Shown here: piece after piece, positions 18,580-27,221 of the stretch | Numbering within the stretch: position 1 is the stretch's first letter | Layout: each line of letters starts with the position of its first letter | DNA from: Chitinispirillaceae bacterium | Lineage (GTDB): Bacteria > Fibrobacterota > Chitinivibrionia > Chitinivibrionales > Chitinispirillaceae | Direction: 5' to 3' | Length of the DNA: 42,213 nucleotides | NCBI GenBank assembly: GCA_016929415.1 | Contig: JAFGIW010000128.1 | Location: 1 to 42,213 of the forward strand | The notes under the pieces: model-generated | The model's input: the letters and a program-made list of their open reading frames with translations, nothing else | Told to the model about the DNA's origin: nothing | The model's database searches: none | Translations under genes and position numbers: made by a program

Positions 18580-19116
18580 CTACAGTAGTTCCTCTACGAA
18601 TGAATGATGGAACGTCAGATAACCGCCCCGCCGGTCGATATTCACCAACGCCTCTTCGGAAAGCGGGATCATGACCTTTTCACCTGCCGGAGGGCTGACT
18701 TCTACCGAATCGATCGTCGGAAAATTGTGTACGGCGACCACCGTCCCGAGCTCCCGGCCGCGGTCCGTCACGACCTTCAATCCCATCAGATCGAAGTGAT
18801 AACAATAACCTTTTTCCAGTTGCGGCAATAAAGCCTGGTCAATGAACAACGTCAAGCCGCACAACTTCGCGGCACTTTCAACCGCAGTAACGCCGGAAAA
18901 AAAACACACCGGCCCTTTTTCACGAAACTCGACCTTTTCGAGTACCATCCGCGTGCAACCGGATTCGGAACCGCCCACGAATAGTTCACCCGGTAAACTG
19001 AACCGCTCCAGCGTTGAACCGTAAGGAGTGACCGCGCATGCTCCCTTCAGACCGATCGTTTTACTGATAATGCCCAATGCGACCAACCGGGACGTTGAAG
19101 ATACGTGCTCAGACAC
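18580..19116 (-). CDS. rimM: 16S rRNA processing factor RimM
   Basis: Binds S19 and helps mature the 30S head. The 178-aa protein has the N-terminal RimM barrel (VALGIISKTIGLKGACAVTP) and a C-terminal PRC-barrel-like domain (LMGLKVVTDRGRELGTVVAV, then FPTIDSVEV and KVMIPLSEEALVNID). The KGEVRV-like motif is changed to KGACAVTP but is recognisable. It lies 12 nt after rpsP in the conserved operon. A KH-domain gene often found between rpsP and rimM is absent here. Confidence 0.93.
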   Translation of the reverse strand: MSEHVSSTSRLVALGIISKTIGLKGACAVTPYGSTLERFSLPGELFVGGSESGCTRMVLEKVEFREKGPVCFFSGVTAVESAAKLCGLTLFIDQALLPQLEKGYCYHFDLMGLKVVTDRGRELGTVVAVHNFPTIDSVEVSPPAGEKVMIPLSEEALVNIDRRGGYLTFHHSFVEELL

Positions 19117-19128
19117 CGGTTAATCCGA

Positions 19129-19473
19129 CTATTTTTTCTCTTTTTTCGGCTTCGGTTTTCGTTTGCGTTCAGGTTTCCGTTGAATGTTCATCTGTTCAGG
19201 AGTCAGTCCTTTTTCGGTTCCTTCCATGGTAACGGAAAACTGATCTTGCCGAAGCAGGTTTTTGACGGTCAGCGTCGGCTGGGCGCCGTTTTTCAACCAG
19301 AATGCAACCCGATCATTTTTATAATTGAAGGTCTTCGGGTTCGTTTGCGGATCATAAAATCCAACCGTTTCAAGAAACCGGCCGTCACGTTTCATCCTGC
19401 TGTCGGCGGCAACGATTCGATACTTCGCAATTTTGCTTCTGCCCATGCGGGCCAATCGGATTTTAACAGGCAA
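19129..19473 (-). CDS. rpsP: Ribosomal protein S16
   Basis: 30S subunit assembly protein. The start MPVKIRLARMGRSKIAKYRI, then VAADSRMKRDGRFLETVGFY and VAFWLKNGAQPTLTVKNLL is the full S16 fold. The 114 aa include a lysine-rich tail of about 30 residues (RKPERKRKPKPKKEKK), longer than the minimal family length of about 80 and probably disordered. Second gene of the operon, 53 nt after ffh. Confidence 0.96.
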   Translation of the reverse strand: MPVKIRLARMGRSKIAKYRIVAADSRMKRDGRFLETVGFYDPQTNPKTFNYKNDRVAFWLKNGAQPTLTVKNLLRQDQFSVTMEGTEKGLTPEQMNIQRKPERKRKPKPKKEKK

Positions 19474-19526
19474 GTTTTACTCCTTGCAAAAAAAGTGATA
19501 CGACGACATTACTACTATTCTTGTTT

Positions 19527-20858
19527 TCACGGCGCCAGACTTCTCAATGCGGCGGCATGGCCCCGCTTTCCGGCGATTTTGTTCATCCGTTTCATCATTA
19601 ATTTCATAGAATCGAACTGTTTGAGCAGTTTGTTGATATCCTGGACCAGGGTGCCGCTTCCCGCGGCAATACGCTTTTTTCGGTTTCCGTCGATGATCTG
19701 GGGCTTATCCCGCTCGATGACGGTCATCGAACATATGATCGCCTCGATTTTCGTGAGAGCGCTGTTGTCAATTTCAGCCTCCTGCACCGCGCGCCCCACC
19801 CCCGGAATCATCGCAAGCAGGTCGCCGATCGGCCCCATCTTTTTAATCTGCCTGAGCTGTTCCAGGAAATCCTGCAGGGTAAATATATTCTTGCGGATCT
19901 TCTTCTCTAGGCTGCGGCTTTTTTCGGCGTCAAAAGTCTCCTGTGCGCGTTCCACCAGGGAAACGATATCACCCATTCCGAGAATTCGTGACGCCATTCG
20001 CTCAGGATGGAACACCTCAAGCGCATCGGATTTCTCACCCACACCGACGAACTGGATAGGAACACCCGTTACGTCAAGAATGGATAAGGCTGCTCCGCCG
20101 CGTGCGTCGCCATCCATTTTTGTCAGGATCGATCCGGTAAAATGGATCTCATGATAAAATTGTTCGGCGACATTCACCGCATCCTGGCCGGTCATGGCAT
20201 CGGCGACAAAAAATATTTCATCCGGACGGGCGGCATTACAGATCTCTTTCAGCTCACCCATCATTTCGATATCAATATGCAGCCGGCCGGCTGTATCGAT
20301 GATCACGAGCGAGGATCCTTCCGAACGCGCACGGGAAAGGGCGCCTTCCACAACTTGAAGAGTTTTTTTACCGCGGTCGGCGTATACCGGTATTCCGAGA
20401 GCCTTTCCCAGCGTTTCCAACTGGTCGATGGCAGCCGGACGTTGAGTATCGGCAGCGACAAGAAGCGGCTGATGGCCCTGCTTCCTGAAATAAAGCGCCA
20501 GTTTTGCACACGCGGTCGTTTTCCCCGATCCCTGCAATCCGGCAAGGACGACGACATTCATCCGGTTGGCATGCAGTTTCAGCGGACGTTCGTTCCCGCC
20601 CATCAGTTGCGTGAGTTCATTGTGAACAATCTTTACGAACTGCTGGCCGGGAGTTATACTTTGCAGAACTTCCGCCCCGAGCGCCTTCTCCTGGACGGCG
20701 GCGGTAAACTTTTTCACCACACGGTAATTGACATCAGCCTCGAGAAGCGCACGTTTCACGTCGCGCACCGCCTCGGCGATATTATCTTCGCTTAATTTTC
20801 CGTGACCGCGAAGTCTGTTGAAAATCGCGTCAAAACGGTGAGAAAGTTCTTCGAACAT
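19527..20858 (-). CDS. ffh: Signal recognition particle protein Ffh
   Basis: GTPase that delivers signal-bearing ribosomes to the membrane together with SRP RNA. I start it at the ATG at 20858 (MFEELSHRFDAIFNRLRGHG), the conserved N-terminus; the open frame runs further up without a good site. 443 aa. N domain about 1-90; G domain with the P-loop GLQGSGKTTACAKLA, DTQRPAAIDQL, IIDTAGRLHID and TKMDGDARGGAALS; then the methionine-rich M domain at the C-terminus (FDSMKLMMKRMNKIAGKRGH), shorter than in E. coli. First gene of the ffh-rplS operon. It is divergent from tadA, so both promoters lie in 20859-20989. Confidence 0.97.
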   Translation of the reverse strand: MFEELSHRFDAIFNRLRGHGKLSEDNIAEAVRDVKRALLEADVNYRVVKKFTAAVQEKALGAEVLQSITPGQQFVKIVHNELTQLMGGNERPLKLHANRMNVVVLAGLQGSGKTTACAKLALYFRKQGHQPLLVAADTQRPAAIDQLETLGKALGIPVYADRGKKTLQVVEGALSRARSEGSSLVIIDTAGRLHIDIEMMGELKEICNAARPDEIFFVADAMTGQDAVNVAEQFYHEIHFTGSILTKMDGDARGGAALSILDVTGVPIQFVGVGEKSDALEVFHPERMASRILGMGDIVSLVERAQETFDAEKSRSLEKKIRKNIFTLQDFLEQLRQIKKMGPIGDLLAMIPGVGRAVQEAEIDNSALTKIEAIICSMTVIERDKPQIIDGNRKKRIAAGSGTLVQDINKLLKQFDSMKLMMKRMNKIAGKRGHAAALRSLAP

Positions 20859-20989
20859 GCTTGTTTCCGGAATAAACGACTGATATTCTATAAAATTTAT
20901 TGAAAATACGTTCTGGATGAAGTATCGCACAAGAATTATACTTTACCCTTCCCGTCAGTGTATCTTTTCTAATTTCAGGAGCTCTTCCC

Positions 20990-21445
20990 ATGGCCGACCA
21001 CCTCCGATTTATGGGAATCGCCTATCAGGAAGCGCTTAAAGCGCTTGATGAAGGTGAAGTGCCGATAGGCGCCCTGATCGTCCGCGATCAACAGATCATC
21101 GGCCGCGGTTATAACCGTGTCGAGCAGCTTTCGGACGCGACGGCGCATGCCGAAATAATCGCCATAAGCGCGGCATCTAACAGCTCCGCTTCATGGCGCC
21201 TCAATGGGTGCACGCTCTACGTGACCATTGAGCCATGTGCTATGTGCCTTGGTGCGATCATGCAGTCACGTATCGAAACGATCGTCTACGGTGCGGCCGA
21301 TCCGCGTTACGGAGCGATCGATTCCCACTCCTACCGTCGGGAAACCGAGCGCACCTACCGCCGGTTCCCGTCTGTCATAGCGAATATACTCAACGAAGAT
21401 TGCTCCCGGCTTCTTACCGGCTTTTTTGCCGGACTTCGAAAATAA
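20990..21445 (+). CDS. tadA: tRNA-specific adenosine deaminase TadA
   Basis: Converts A34 of tRNA-Arg(ACG) to inosine, which widens codon reading. The 151-aa protein has the zinc deaminase signatures: HAE at 53-55 (TAHAEIIAI) with the catalytic Glu, and PCxxC with C83 and C86 (IEPCAMCLGAIMQSRI). YGAADPRYGAIDS follows as in TadA rather than cytidine deaminases. CAGGAG lies 8 nt before the ATG. Length is typical (150-170 aa). Confidence 0.95.
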   Translation: MADHLRFMGIAYQEALKALDEGEVPIGALIVRDQQIIGRGYNRVEQLSDATAHAEIIAISAASNSSASWRLNGCTLYVTIEPCAMCLGAIMQSRIETIVYGAADPRYGAIDSHSYRRETERTYRRFPSVIANILNEDCSRLLTGFFAGLRK

Positions 21446-21448
21446 AAC

Positions 21449-21475
21449 TAAAGTTACCGCGGCGGATTCCGATAT
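21449..21475 (+). promoter_or_regulatory. Sigma-28 (FliA)-type flagellar promoter
   Basis: TAAA at 21449-21452, a 15-nt spacer, then TCCGATAT at 21468-21475. The FliA consensus is TAAA-N15-GCCGATAA, so the -35 core and spacing match exactly and six of eight -10 bases match. It lies upstream of flagellin, the typical FliA target. It begins just after the tadA stop. Confidence 0.65.
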
Positions 21476-21481
21476 ATATTT

Positions 21482-21625
21482 TAGGAGAAAATGAAGGCGG
21501 GGAGGAGAAACGGCAGTTCGAATCTCCCTGCTCAGCATGGAAAGGAGATCGCCGCCATTCAAGCGCAGCTAGAAAGGATTGACAATGGATGTTAATCCCC
21601 AACGTTTTACAGGGAGGTTCCAGTT
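21482..21625 (+). promoter_or_regulatory. Flagellin 5' leader with clustered GGA motifs
   Basis: About 140 nt of untranslated leader lies between the predicted promoter and the flagellin ATG. Five ANGGA motifs occur at 21537-21541, 21542-21546, 21574-21578, 21585-21589 and 21611-21615, the last overlapping the ribosome-binding site (CAGGGAGG). ANGGA is the core bound by CsrA, which controls flagellin translation with FliW in several bacteria. No csrA or fliW is in the window, so the regulation is inferred. Confidence 0.4.
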
Positions 21626-22483
21626 ATGCGTATTAATCACAATATTTCATCCATAATTGCCGCGAATTCCCTTTATGCCGCCAACAGGGACATGGGCAAA
21701 TCACTCGAAAAACTTTCAACCGGCCTGCGTATCAACCGTTCAAGCGATGATGCCGCGGGACTGGCCATTTCCGAAAATCTCAGAACCCAGGTGCGCGGCA
21801 CGGCACAGGCGGTCCGGAACGCCATGGACGGCACTTCCCTGCTGCAGATCGCCGAAGGTGCGGCGAATGAAATTTCCGCGGTGCTCCAGCGCATGCGCGA
21901 ACTTGCAGTGCAGTCGGCAAACGACACATTGACTTCTTCAGAGCGTGCCTACACCCATATGGAGTTCGATGCTCTTCGTAGCGAAATCAACCGGATCGCT
22001 GCGGTTACCAACTACAACGGCATGGATCTGATATCCGACGCCGCAGGCCGATTCGGCATTTCCGGCGCCACCAGCAACACCTTATTCTGGATCGACGCAG
22101 GCGATGATGTGGGTATCGACAGCATCACCGTCACCATCGATACCATGACGATCGATTCTCTCAACACCGACCTGGAAACGGTGAGTTTGACCACCCAGGG
22201 AGATGCGACCGATGCGATCGGCTACATTGACGCAGCCATCGACAGCGTCAACAGCAACCGGGCGAATATCGGTTCCTATGTCAACCGGCTCGAACACGCG
22301 ATCAATAATCTGTTGATCAGTCAGACCAACCAGGCCGCGGCCGAATCCCTCATACGGGATGTGGACTTTGCACAGGAGACGACCGAATTCACCCGCGGTC
22401 AGATCCTTGTGCAGAGCGGTACCGCGATGCTCGCCCAATCGAATATGGCGCCGCAGAATATCCTGGCGCTGCTGGGAAGCTGA
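21626..22483 (+). CDS. fliC: Flagellin
   Basis: Structural subunit of the flagellar filament. The 285-aa protein has the conserved N-terminal D0/D1 helices (MRINHNISSIIAANSLYAAN, LEKLSTGLRINRSSDDAAGL, SENLRTQVRGTAQAVRNAMD, then LQRMRELAVQSANDT) and the C-terminal ones (ANIGSYVNRLEHAINNL, IRDVDFAQETTEFTRGQILV, ending MAPQNILALLGS). The central variable region is very short (about 140-190), so outer domains D2/D3 are reduced or missing. CAGGGAGG precedes the ATG. It is transcribed alone between a sigma-28-type promoter and an intrinsic terminator. The symbol is generic; the name in this organism may differ. Confidence 0.95.
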   Translation: MRINHNISSIIAANSLYAANRDMGKSLEKLSTGLRINRSSDDAAGLAISENLRTQVRGTAQAVRNAMDGTSLLQIAEGAANEISAVLQRMRELAVQSANDTLTSSERAYTHMEFDALRSEINRIAAVTNYNGMDLISDAAGRFGISGATSNTLFWIDAGDDVGIDSITVTIDTMTIDSLNTDLETVSLTTQGDATDAIGYIDAAIDSVNSNRANIGSYVNRLEHAINNLLISQTNQAAAESLIRDVDFAQETTEFTRGQILVQSGTAMLAQSNMAPQNILALLGS

Positions 22484-22521
22484 GTACCGGTAAACCGATA
22501 CTACCTCGCTCAAGAAAAGGA

Positions 22522-22549
22522 AGGCCCCGGAAACGGGGCCTCTTTTTTT
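22522..22549 (+). terminator. Intrinsic terminator after flagellin
   Basis: An 8-bp GC-rich stem (AGGCCCCG / CGGGGCCT) with a GAAA loop is followed by CTTTTTTT. It lies 38 nt past the flagellin stop and is of textbook form. Confidence 0.92.
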
Positions 22550-22605
22550 ATTCGTCCGAACGGGTATCCCGTCGGTTGAAACGGTACGTTGAGGATGAGT
22601 TCCCC

Positions 22606-23460
22606 CTACCGCTGCACCGAAACCGATACCACCGGGCAGGAGACGGCGCGAAGCACCTGTTCGGTATTGCTGCCGATGATTTTTTGCGCCAGCGTATCCC
22701 TGCCGTTGGTTGACATCACCACGAGATCGCAGCGGAAGTTTTCAGCAACCATGACGATCGCCTCCACCACCGGCTGGTCGCGCAGTTCCTCCCGCCAGAT
22801 GATCCGTGGATGTTGACAAGGAGGGAGCTTCGGGAACGCTCCGCCTGCGTGCAATGCAATCACTTCTATTGCCACATCAGGAAAGAAAGAAAGCAGTCGC
22901 TCCAAATGTCGCATGGCAGGTATGAAGAAAAAATCGCTCTCGACCGGCATCAACACCCTTTTCAACGCCACGTCGCCTGTCGCCTCGTCGATGAACGGCC
23001 GCGCTCCGGACGGGATAAAGAGTGTCGTATGCCTGAAATAGTTTGCCAGATATGCGGCGAGAGATTTTCCAAAGAGGCCCCCATGGCTGCCGCTGCTCTG
23101 GGTCCCCACAACCAGCAGATCGTGCGGATGGCATTTAAGACGTTTCCGGAGGACCCGCCGCTGATTGCCTTTTTTAATAAGCTTCTTTACCCGTAAACCG
23201 GTTGACGCGACATCGCTGCGCTTCGATTCCGCCGACAGGATTCCCCACTTCTCCAGATATTCCCGAACGCCGATCGATTCCATTCGTTCCGAAACCGGCC
23301 GTACATCAACTATTTCCAGCTCGCCTTTCGCGGCATACGCAAGACGAAGTGCATGCACAAACGACATTTTGGCGAAACGGTTATCATGAAGAGCGAGCAG
23401 CACACATAACGATGCGGCGGTTTGCGACGGTTGGTTATCCGATGACGATTCTTCGCTCAT
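22606..23460 (-). CDS. Tandem universal stress protein (UspA family)
   Basis: A 284-aa protein with two Usp-like domains: the first about 15-145 (LCVLLALHDNRFAKMSFVHAL, then HDLLVVGTQSSGSHGGLFGK and TTLFIPSG), the second about 155-284 (LKRVLMPVESDFFFIPAMRH, CDLVVMSTNGRDTL, then IIGSNTEQVLRAVSCPVVSV). The second has the better-preserved nucleotide-binding loop (GSNTEQVLR), though the exact G-2x-G-9x-G pattern is not fully kept. Soluble, with no signal peptide. Its role is general stress response; nothing in the context narrows it. It is convergent with flagellin and divergent from the nucleotidyltransferase gene. Confidence 0.85.
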   Translation of the reverse strand: MSEESSSDNQPSQTAASLCVLLALHDNRFAKMSFVHALRLAYAAKGELEIVDVRPVSERMESIGVREYLEKWGILSAESKRSDVASTGLRVKKLIKKGNQRRVLRKRLKCHPHDLLVVGTQSSGSHGGLFGKSLAAYLANYFRHTTLFIPSGARPFIDEATGDVALKRVLMPVESDFFFIPAMRHLERLLSFFPDVAIEVIALHAGGAFPKLPPCQHPRIIWREELRDQPVVEAIVMVAENFRCDLVVMSTNGRDTLAQKIIGSNTEQVLRAVSCPVVSVSVQR

Positions 23461-23535
23461 GCAGGTTCCTTTTGAAACAGGGAGAAGCCTCCTATAGATT
23501 AAATTAACATTTTCAAAGTGTCAATAGACAATACT

Positions 23536-23565
23536 TTGACCGTAAATCTTTCGGAAAGTTATTTT
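23536..23565 (+). promoter_or_regulatory. Putative sigma-70 promoter for the nucleotidyltransferase gene
   Basis: TTGACC at 23536-23541, an 18-nt spacer, then TATTTT at 23560-23565, 33 nt before the start codon. The nonamer TAGACAATA occurs twice, at 23525-23533 and 23565-23573, exactly 40 bp apart and flanking the core, which might be an operator pair. Both readings are tentative. Confidence 0.4.
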
Positions 23566-23597
23566 AGACAATAACCTTTCAATCAAGGACTGCCTGC

Positions 23598-24869
23598 ATG
23601 CAACAATGGACCCCCGCTTCTCTCGCTTCAGTCGTCGAAGAGTTCGATTCTCTCCCGGAAGACCGGCAGCAGGCGATGCTGCAGCTTATGAACCGCTCGT
23701 ATCCTCCTTCGCTGTACGAGGAACATCGTGCAAAACGGAGCCGTGCGCTGGCGCAGACGGACATTGCGCGTAAACGGGTGGCGGGTGCATTACAGCAGTT
23801 CCCCCCTTTCATCCCCGCAAAGGATCTTCAGGCCGCTCCCGATTCGCTGCGCGGGTATGCCGTCGTGTTTACCGCAGGCGGCGAGGGTGAACGGCTCAAA
23901 ACCAGCCTGCTGAAGCGCGGCATTCCCGCCGCATCGCTGCATGGTTTCACCAAAGCGACCTACGGGCTGCCCGGTTTCCCGAACCGCTTCGGTACGCTGC
24001 AGGTCAACCTTCTGATGGTCTCCTCGCTGTGCCGAAAGTCGGGCATCGATATTCCGGTTATCATCACCACCGGACCCGCGGGTTCGACAACGGCAACAGT
24101 CATCCCCGCGCTTGTCGAACGGCACTGCAATTTCGGACTTAAAAACCTCCTTGTCATTCATCAGGAGGAAAGGCTCTTTTTGAGTAGTGACGAACGGATC
24201 GTTCTTCATGAGGTCGGCGGCATTCTCAAACCGATAACCCATCCGGATGAAACCGGCGGGCCCCTTATGAAACTGAAGAAGCCGGGCGTCGCGCCGGGGG
24301 GCATGTCGGCCCTCGAATGGCTGGAGGGACTCGGGTGCCCCCGGACCATCGTCGTCCAGGCGACGGCGCTCTACGATCAGACGCTTCTGCCGCTTACGGC
24401 ATCGGCACTCGGTACACACGACTGCCTCGGCGCGGGTATTCTCAGGGATTCATTCCCGACATCAGATCCCTACGGCACCTTCGTTTCATTGAAAACCGGC
24501 TCGCAGACCGTGACTACGATCCTCGAACAGGACGTCCGTAACGCCCGCACGCGTTCGATTATTGACCCGAGCGGACGCTTCTTCCTCCCCTACAATACGG
24601 GCTTCTATGCCTTCCGGAACCGGCTTCTTCTCGACAACGATCTTCCCGACTTCGCGACCCCGCCCAAGGAACTGCGCCCCGATCTCCCCCGCGCCCCGAA
24701 AACCGGTTACGCGGCAATCGATGTAATCACCCTCGCGAATGACCCGATCATCCTCACTATCGATCCATCGTTATTCGGCGTACTGAAAAATGCCGACGAT
24801 CTGGAGCGGCTCGCTACACTAGGAAAAAAATTCGGACTCGATAGGTTGTGTACGGATTTTAGTAGATAA
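23598..24869 (+). CDS. Sugar nucleotidyltransferase-like protein (UDP-sugar pyrophosphorylase type)
   Basis: A 423-aa soluble protein. Residues 1-85 are helical (SVVEEFDSLPEDRQQAMLQLM), recalling the N-terminus of UDP-N-acetylhexosamine pyrophosphorylases. The glycine-rich nucleotide-binding loop follows at about 91-101 (FTAGGEGERLK, in place of the usual AGGxGxRLG). Later segments (NRFGTLQVNLLMVSSL, IPVIITTGPAG, VVQATALYDQTLLPLTASAL and YNTGFYAFRNRLL) fit a nucleotidyltransferase fold. The loop lacks the usual lysine spacing, so substrate and activity are uncertain. It most likely activates a sugar phosphate for polysaccharide synthesis. Its last codon overlaps a short hairpin. The following PEP-CTERM frame starts 3 nt later but is probably not co-functional. 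Confidence 0.55.
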   Translation: MQQWTPASLASVVEEFDSLPEDRQQAMLQLMNRSYPPSLYEEHRAKRSRALAQTDIARKRVAGALQQFPPFIPAKDLQAAPDSLRGYAVVFTAGGEGERLKTSLLKRGIPAASLHGFTKATYGLPGFPNRFGTLQVNLLMVSSLCRKSGIDIPVIITTGPAGSTTATVIPALVERHCNFGLKNLLVIHQEERLFLSSDERIVLHEVGGILKPITHPDETGGPLMKLKKPGVAPGGMSALEWLEGLGCPRTIVVQATALYDQTLLPLTASALGTHDCLGAGILRDSFPTSDPYGTFVSLKTGSQTVTTILEQDVRNARTRSIIDPSGRFFLPYNTGFYAFRNRLLLDNDLPDFATPPKELRPDLPRAPKTGYAAIDVITLANDPIILTIDPSLFGVLKNADDLERLATLGKKFGLDRLCTDFSR

Positions 24870-24891
24870 CCGGTGAAGTCATTTACCGGTT
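24868..24891. other. Hairpin at the nucleotidyltransferase stop codon
   Basis: AACCGGT and ACCGGTT form a 7-bp stem around a 10-nt loop, beginning inside the TAA stop. No T-run follows, so termination would be weak. The only GTG start of the next frame lies inside this stem, which argues against efficient initiation there. Confidence 0.6.
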
Positions 24892-25553
24892 TGACTAGTC
24901 GATTTCAGCTTGAGATCGATAAAAGTTTCACTCCGGAACTTGGTACCACGGTTACCGGCAGCGATTTCGTATCCGTTGCAGGTATCGGTGTGGATGCCTG
25001 GTTTGCCGGTGCAAGTATTGATTTCGATATTGAGCAGAACGATTACTTTACATCAGAGGCGATAAACGGGACTCTTCTCTATGGTCTCGAAGGGTCAGGG
25101 GAGACTCAAACACTTGACATTTCCATGACGGGTGGTGCACCTGATATTTTAGATGTCAACCTTGACCAGCCGGGAACATGGGATTTTACCTTCCTTCCAT
25201 TCAGCTTGGAAAACGCTTTCAATGTTGGATTTGATCTCGAACTGGTTGCACGTGCTTACTATAAGACACTGCACGTCCCTGAATGGTATCAATTTTGGGA
25301 TTTTTATTGGGAAACCCACTCCACCGAGTTTGCGCTTCTGGACATCAATGTTTATGATGCCGATCCCTTTTCATTAACATTTAATCCTGACATCATCCGA
25401 TCTAATGTATTCTCCATTTCGGTTGATGGAGGTGGTGATGGAGGTGGTGGTGGTGATCCGTCGTCCGTACCCGAACCCTCCATGCCGCTTCTTCTTTTCT
25501 CAGGTTTATTCGGGTTGGCAGTATATGGACGAAAGAGGTTGTTTAAGAAGTAA
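24873..25553 (+). pseudogene. PEP-CTERM protein lacking its signal peptide (5'-truncated)
   Basis: The 226-residue frame ends in a complete PEP-CTERM sorting tag: VPEP, a hydrophobic stretch (LLLFSGLFGLAVYG) and a basic end (RKRLFKK). In other bacteria this tag is cut by an exosortase when proteins are exported for matrix or surface use. The mature part is strand-rich, with a glycine spacer (GGGDGGGGGD) before the tag. PEP-CTERM proteins need an N-terminal signal peptide; none exists here. The frame opens directly after the upstream stop, with only a GTG inside a hairpin and no ribosome-binding site. I therefore read it as the 3' part of a gene joined to the nucleotidyltransferase gene. No exosortase gene is in the window. 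Confidence 0.6.
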
Positions 25554-25578
25554 ATCAATGTAATCAAACATAAAAATG

Positions 25579-25605
25579 GCAGGGTCATGCGGCTCTGCTT
25601 TTTTT
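25579..25605 (+). terminator. Intrinsic terminator after the PEP-CTERM frame
   Basis: GCAGGG and GCTCTGC pair into a 6-bp stem (one G-T pair) with an 8-nt loop, followed by seven T. An A-run before the stem means it may also work for the convergent minus-strand gene that ends at 25609. Confidence 0.75.
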
Positions 25606-25608
25606 AGT

Positions 25609-26577
25609 TTATTTACTATTGCGTTCTCGGCCTAGCATAAAATCTCGTCCTATTCCAAACGAGGAGACGGGGTACAATCCTATCTTTTTCGCCGACCATG
25701 GGAAGAGGAGATCAGTGGCAAAATAGAGTGTATACCCGGAGAACATCGCATACACTCCTGTTCCCGCCACAATCGATATGATGCTTAGATGTGCACCCGA
25801 AGTATTAAACAGGGTCCAGTCGTTTTCATTGGTTCTTGAAAATAGATTAGGGGAATAGCGGAAATATCCCCTGATGAATGCTCCTACAGGCGACCCGAAA
25901 TCACCGTTCGACAAAAAGCCATACTGGATATACGGCATACTTAAAAATCTGGAGCACGTATCCTGATTGATATTGTCGTATGAATCGTACCCTGAGTAAT
26001 CCCAGTCATATCGCACCACTTCAGCGGAATAGGAGTACCCTTTCAAGCCGCCTCCCAGCTCGCTGCGAACTCCCCCAATAGCTCCTCTAAACCGAAATGA
26101 GCAGCCGACAAACACATCATAGTTAAAACTGCTGCGGTTGCCTCCCAGCTGAATGTCGGCTACCATACTCCCAAACCGGGCGAAATCATACGTTAACGAC
26201 GCAGCGCCCTTGAATCCGGACATATCCCATGAAACATTGTTGCCTGCGAATTCGCAGGTGTTGGCGGGAGATGGATAGAGACCCGGATAATAAGTATCAG
26301 CGGTTTGTGTATCAAACTCAAAAATGCCTGCGCTGTTAACCTTTGAATGCTCGCCGTTGTTAAATGAAAGCGGCTCAGGCGGTGTGAGAGTGCCTGAAAG
26401 CATAAGATTCATCTTTTTTGGTTGATATTCACTCACCAGTCGCGGCGAAACGTTGGGAGGCAAATGAGTGACTTCGGCATTCTGCAAATAATATTCCGTT
26501 CCCCTGCAATCGAGGAACGTCCACACCGGAAACACGAAAACACTAACATGGAAAACGCGGCGGATAATTGTCTTCAT
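25609..26577 (-). CDS. Exported beta-barrel-like protein of unknown function
   Basis: I do not recognise a family. From the ATG at 26577 (MKTIIRRVFHVSVFVFPVWT) the protein is 322 aa and begins with a signal peptide. It is rich in glycine, aromatic residues and alternating polar/hydrophobic stretches (IRGYFRYSPNLFSR, TGVYAMFSGYTLYFATDLLF), as in outer-membrane barrel proteins, and ends SFGIGRDFMLGRERNSK. The open frame extends 16 codons further upstream without a better start. It is a single gene convergent with the PEP-CTERM frame. An outer-membrane or surface location is inferred only from composition. Confidence 0.55.
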   Translation of the reverse strand: MKTIIRRVFHVSVFVFPVWTFLDCRGTEYYLQNAEVTHLPPNVSPRLVSEYQPKKMNLMLSGTLTPPEPLSFNNGEHSKVNSAGIFEFDTQTADTYYPGLYPSPANTCEFAGNNVSWDMSGFKGAASLTYDFARFGSMVADIQLGGNRSSFNYDVFVGCSFRFRGAIGGVRSELGGGLKGYSYSAEVVRYDWDYSGYDSYDNINQDTCSRFLSMPYIQYGFLSNGDFGSPVGAFIRGYFRYSPNLFSRTNENDWTLFNTSGAHLSIISIVAGTGVYAMFSGYTLYFATDLLFPWSAKKIGLYPVSSFGIGRDFMLGRERNSK

Positions 26578-26744
26578 CGTTTTTGTATTCTGTTCACGGT
26601 AAGTCCATTTTTCCTTTGCCCTCATTGATAATTATACGAAACAAGAAACCCTTAAACAATCGGCAAAGAAAGAAAGCGTTTTCTGGGAGAGAACGACCTT
26701 TTTCGACAAAAAATTGTGCCTCTTCAAAGTCAATCGCTGCTAGT

Positions 26745-27221
26745 TCAATCGCTGATATAAATCCCGTCCCCGGTTCCGACCCACATCTTCCCGTCGGGAG
26801 CCTGTTCTATTGCGAATATACCCTTCTCGATAAAACTAGAATCATTAACCGACCATTCTTCACCGTCATAAACGGCATAATTTCCGCCCATTCCAAAACA
26901 CCGGATAGTATCCTGATCATCGACGGTAATGGATGAAACGATCGAGACGCTGTCATATTGCAATTGTTCGGCGCTCTCTCCATTAAAAATCATCAACTGT
27001 GGACCATACCGCCCACTGGATAATAAATAATCAATCGCGCAGCAAATCTTATTCTGCCGGTCTATTTCAATATCGCCGAAATAATAGGGCGTAAAACCGA
27101 ATTCAGCGTTAGAATAATTAACCATACTGTCATTCACCATTTTCACAAGACAGCAATGCTCCGCACCCCCGGATACAGCGAACCAGGGATTATTGTTTGT
27201 ATCGATTGCCACAGGAATCAT
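26745..27221 (-). pseudogene. Propeller-repeat protein remnant, probably frameshifted
   Basis: The 158-aa frame resembles two-component-regulator propeller repeats: IDTNNNPWFAVSGG, ITVDDQDTIRCFGMGG, and IEQAPDGKMWVGTGDGIYIS, each a blade-like strand pattern with D-x-x-x-x-W/I-x-F/V-x-G. Such domains normally have many blades and a signal peptide. Here there are only about three. On the same strand, 52 nt further upstream at 27273, a different frame starts MNKIAKALAAMADWDGSDDS and stops after 27 codons, looking like a signal-peptide start that lost its frame. I read this as a decayed gene. No function is assigned. Confidence 0.5.

Noticed and set aside
19105..20154. Plus-strand open frame opposite rpsP and ffh
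   Set aside because: Antisense shadow of two conserved genes.
21512..21529. tRNA-like T-arm (GGCAG TTCGAAT CTCCC) in the flagellin leader
   Set aside because: One stem mismatch, and no matching acceptor or anticodon arm can be found upstream; probably coincidence.
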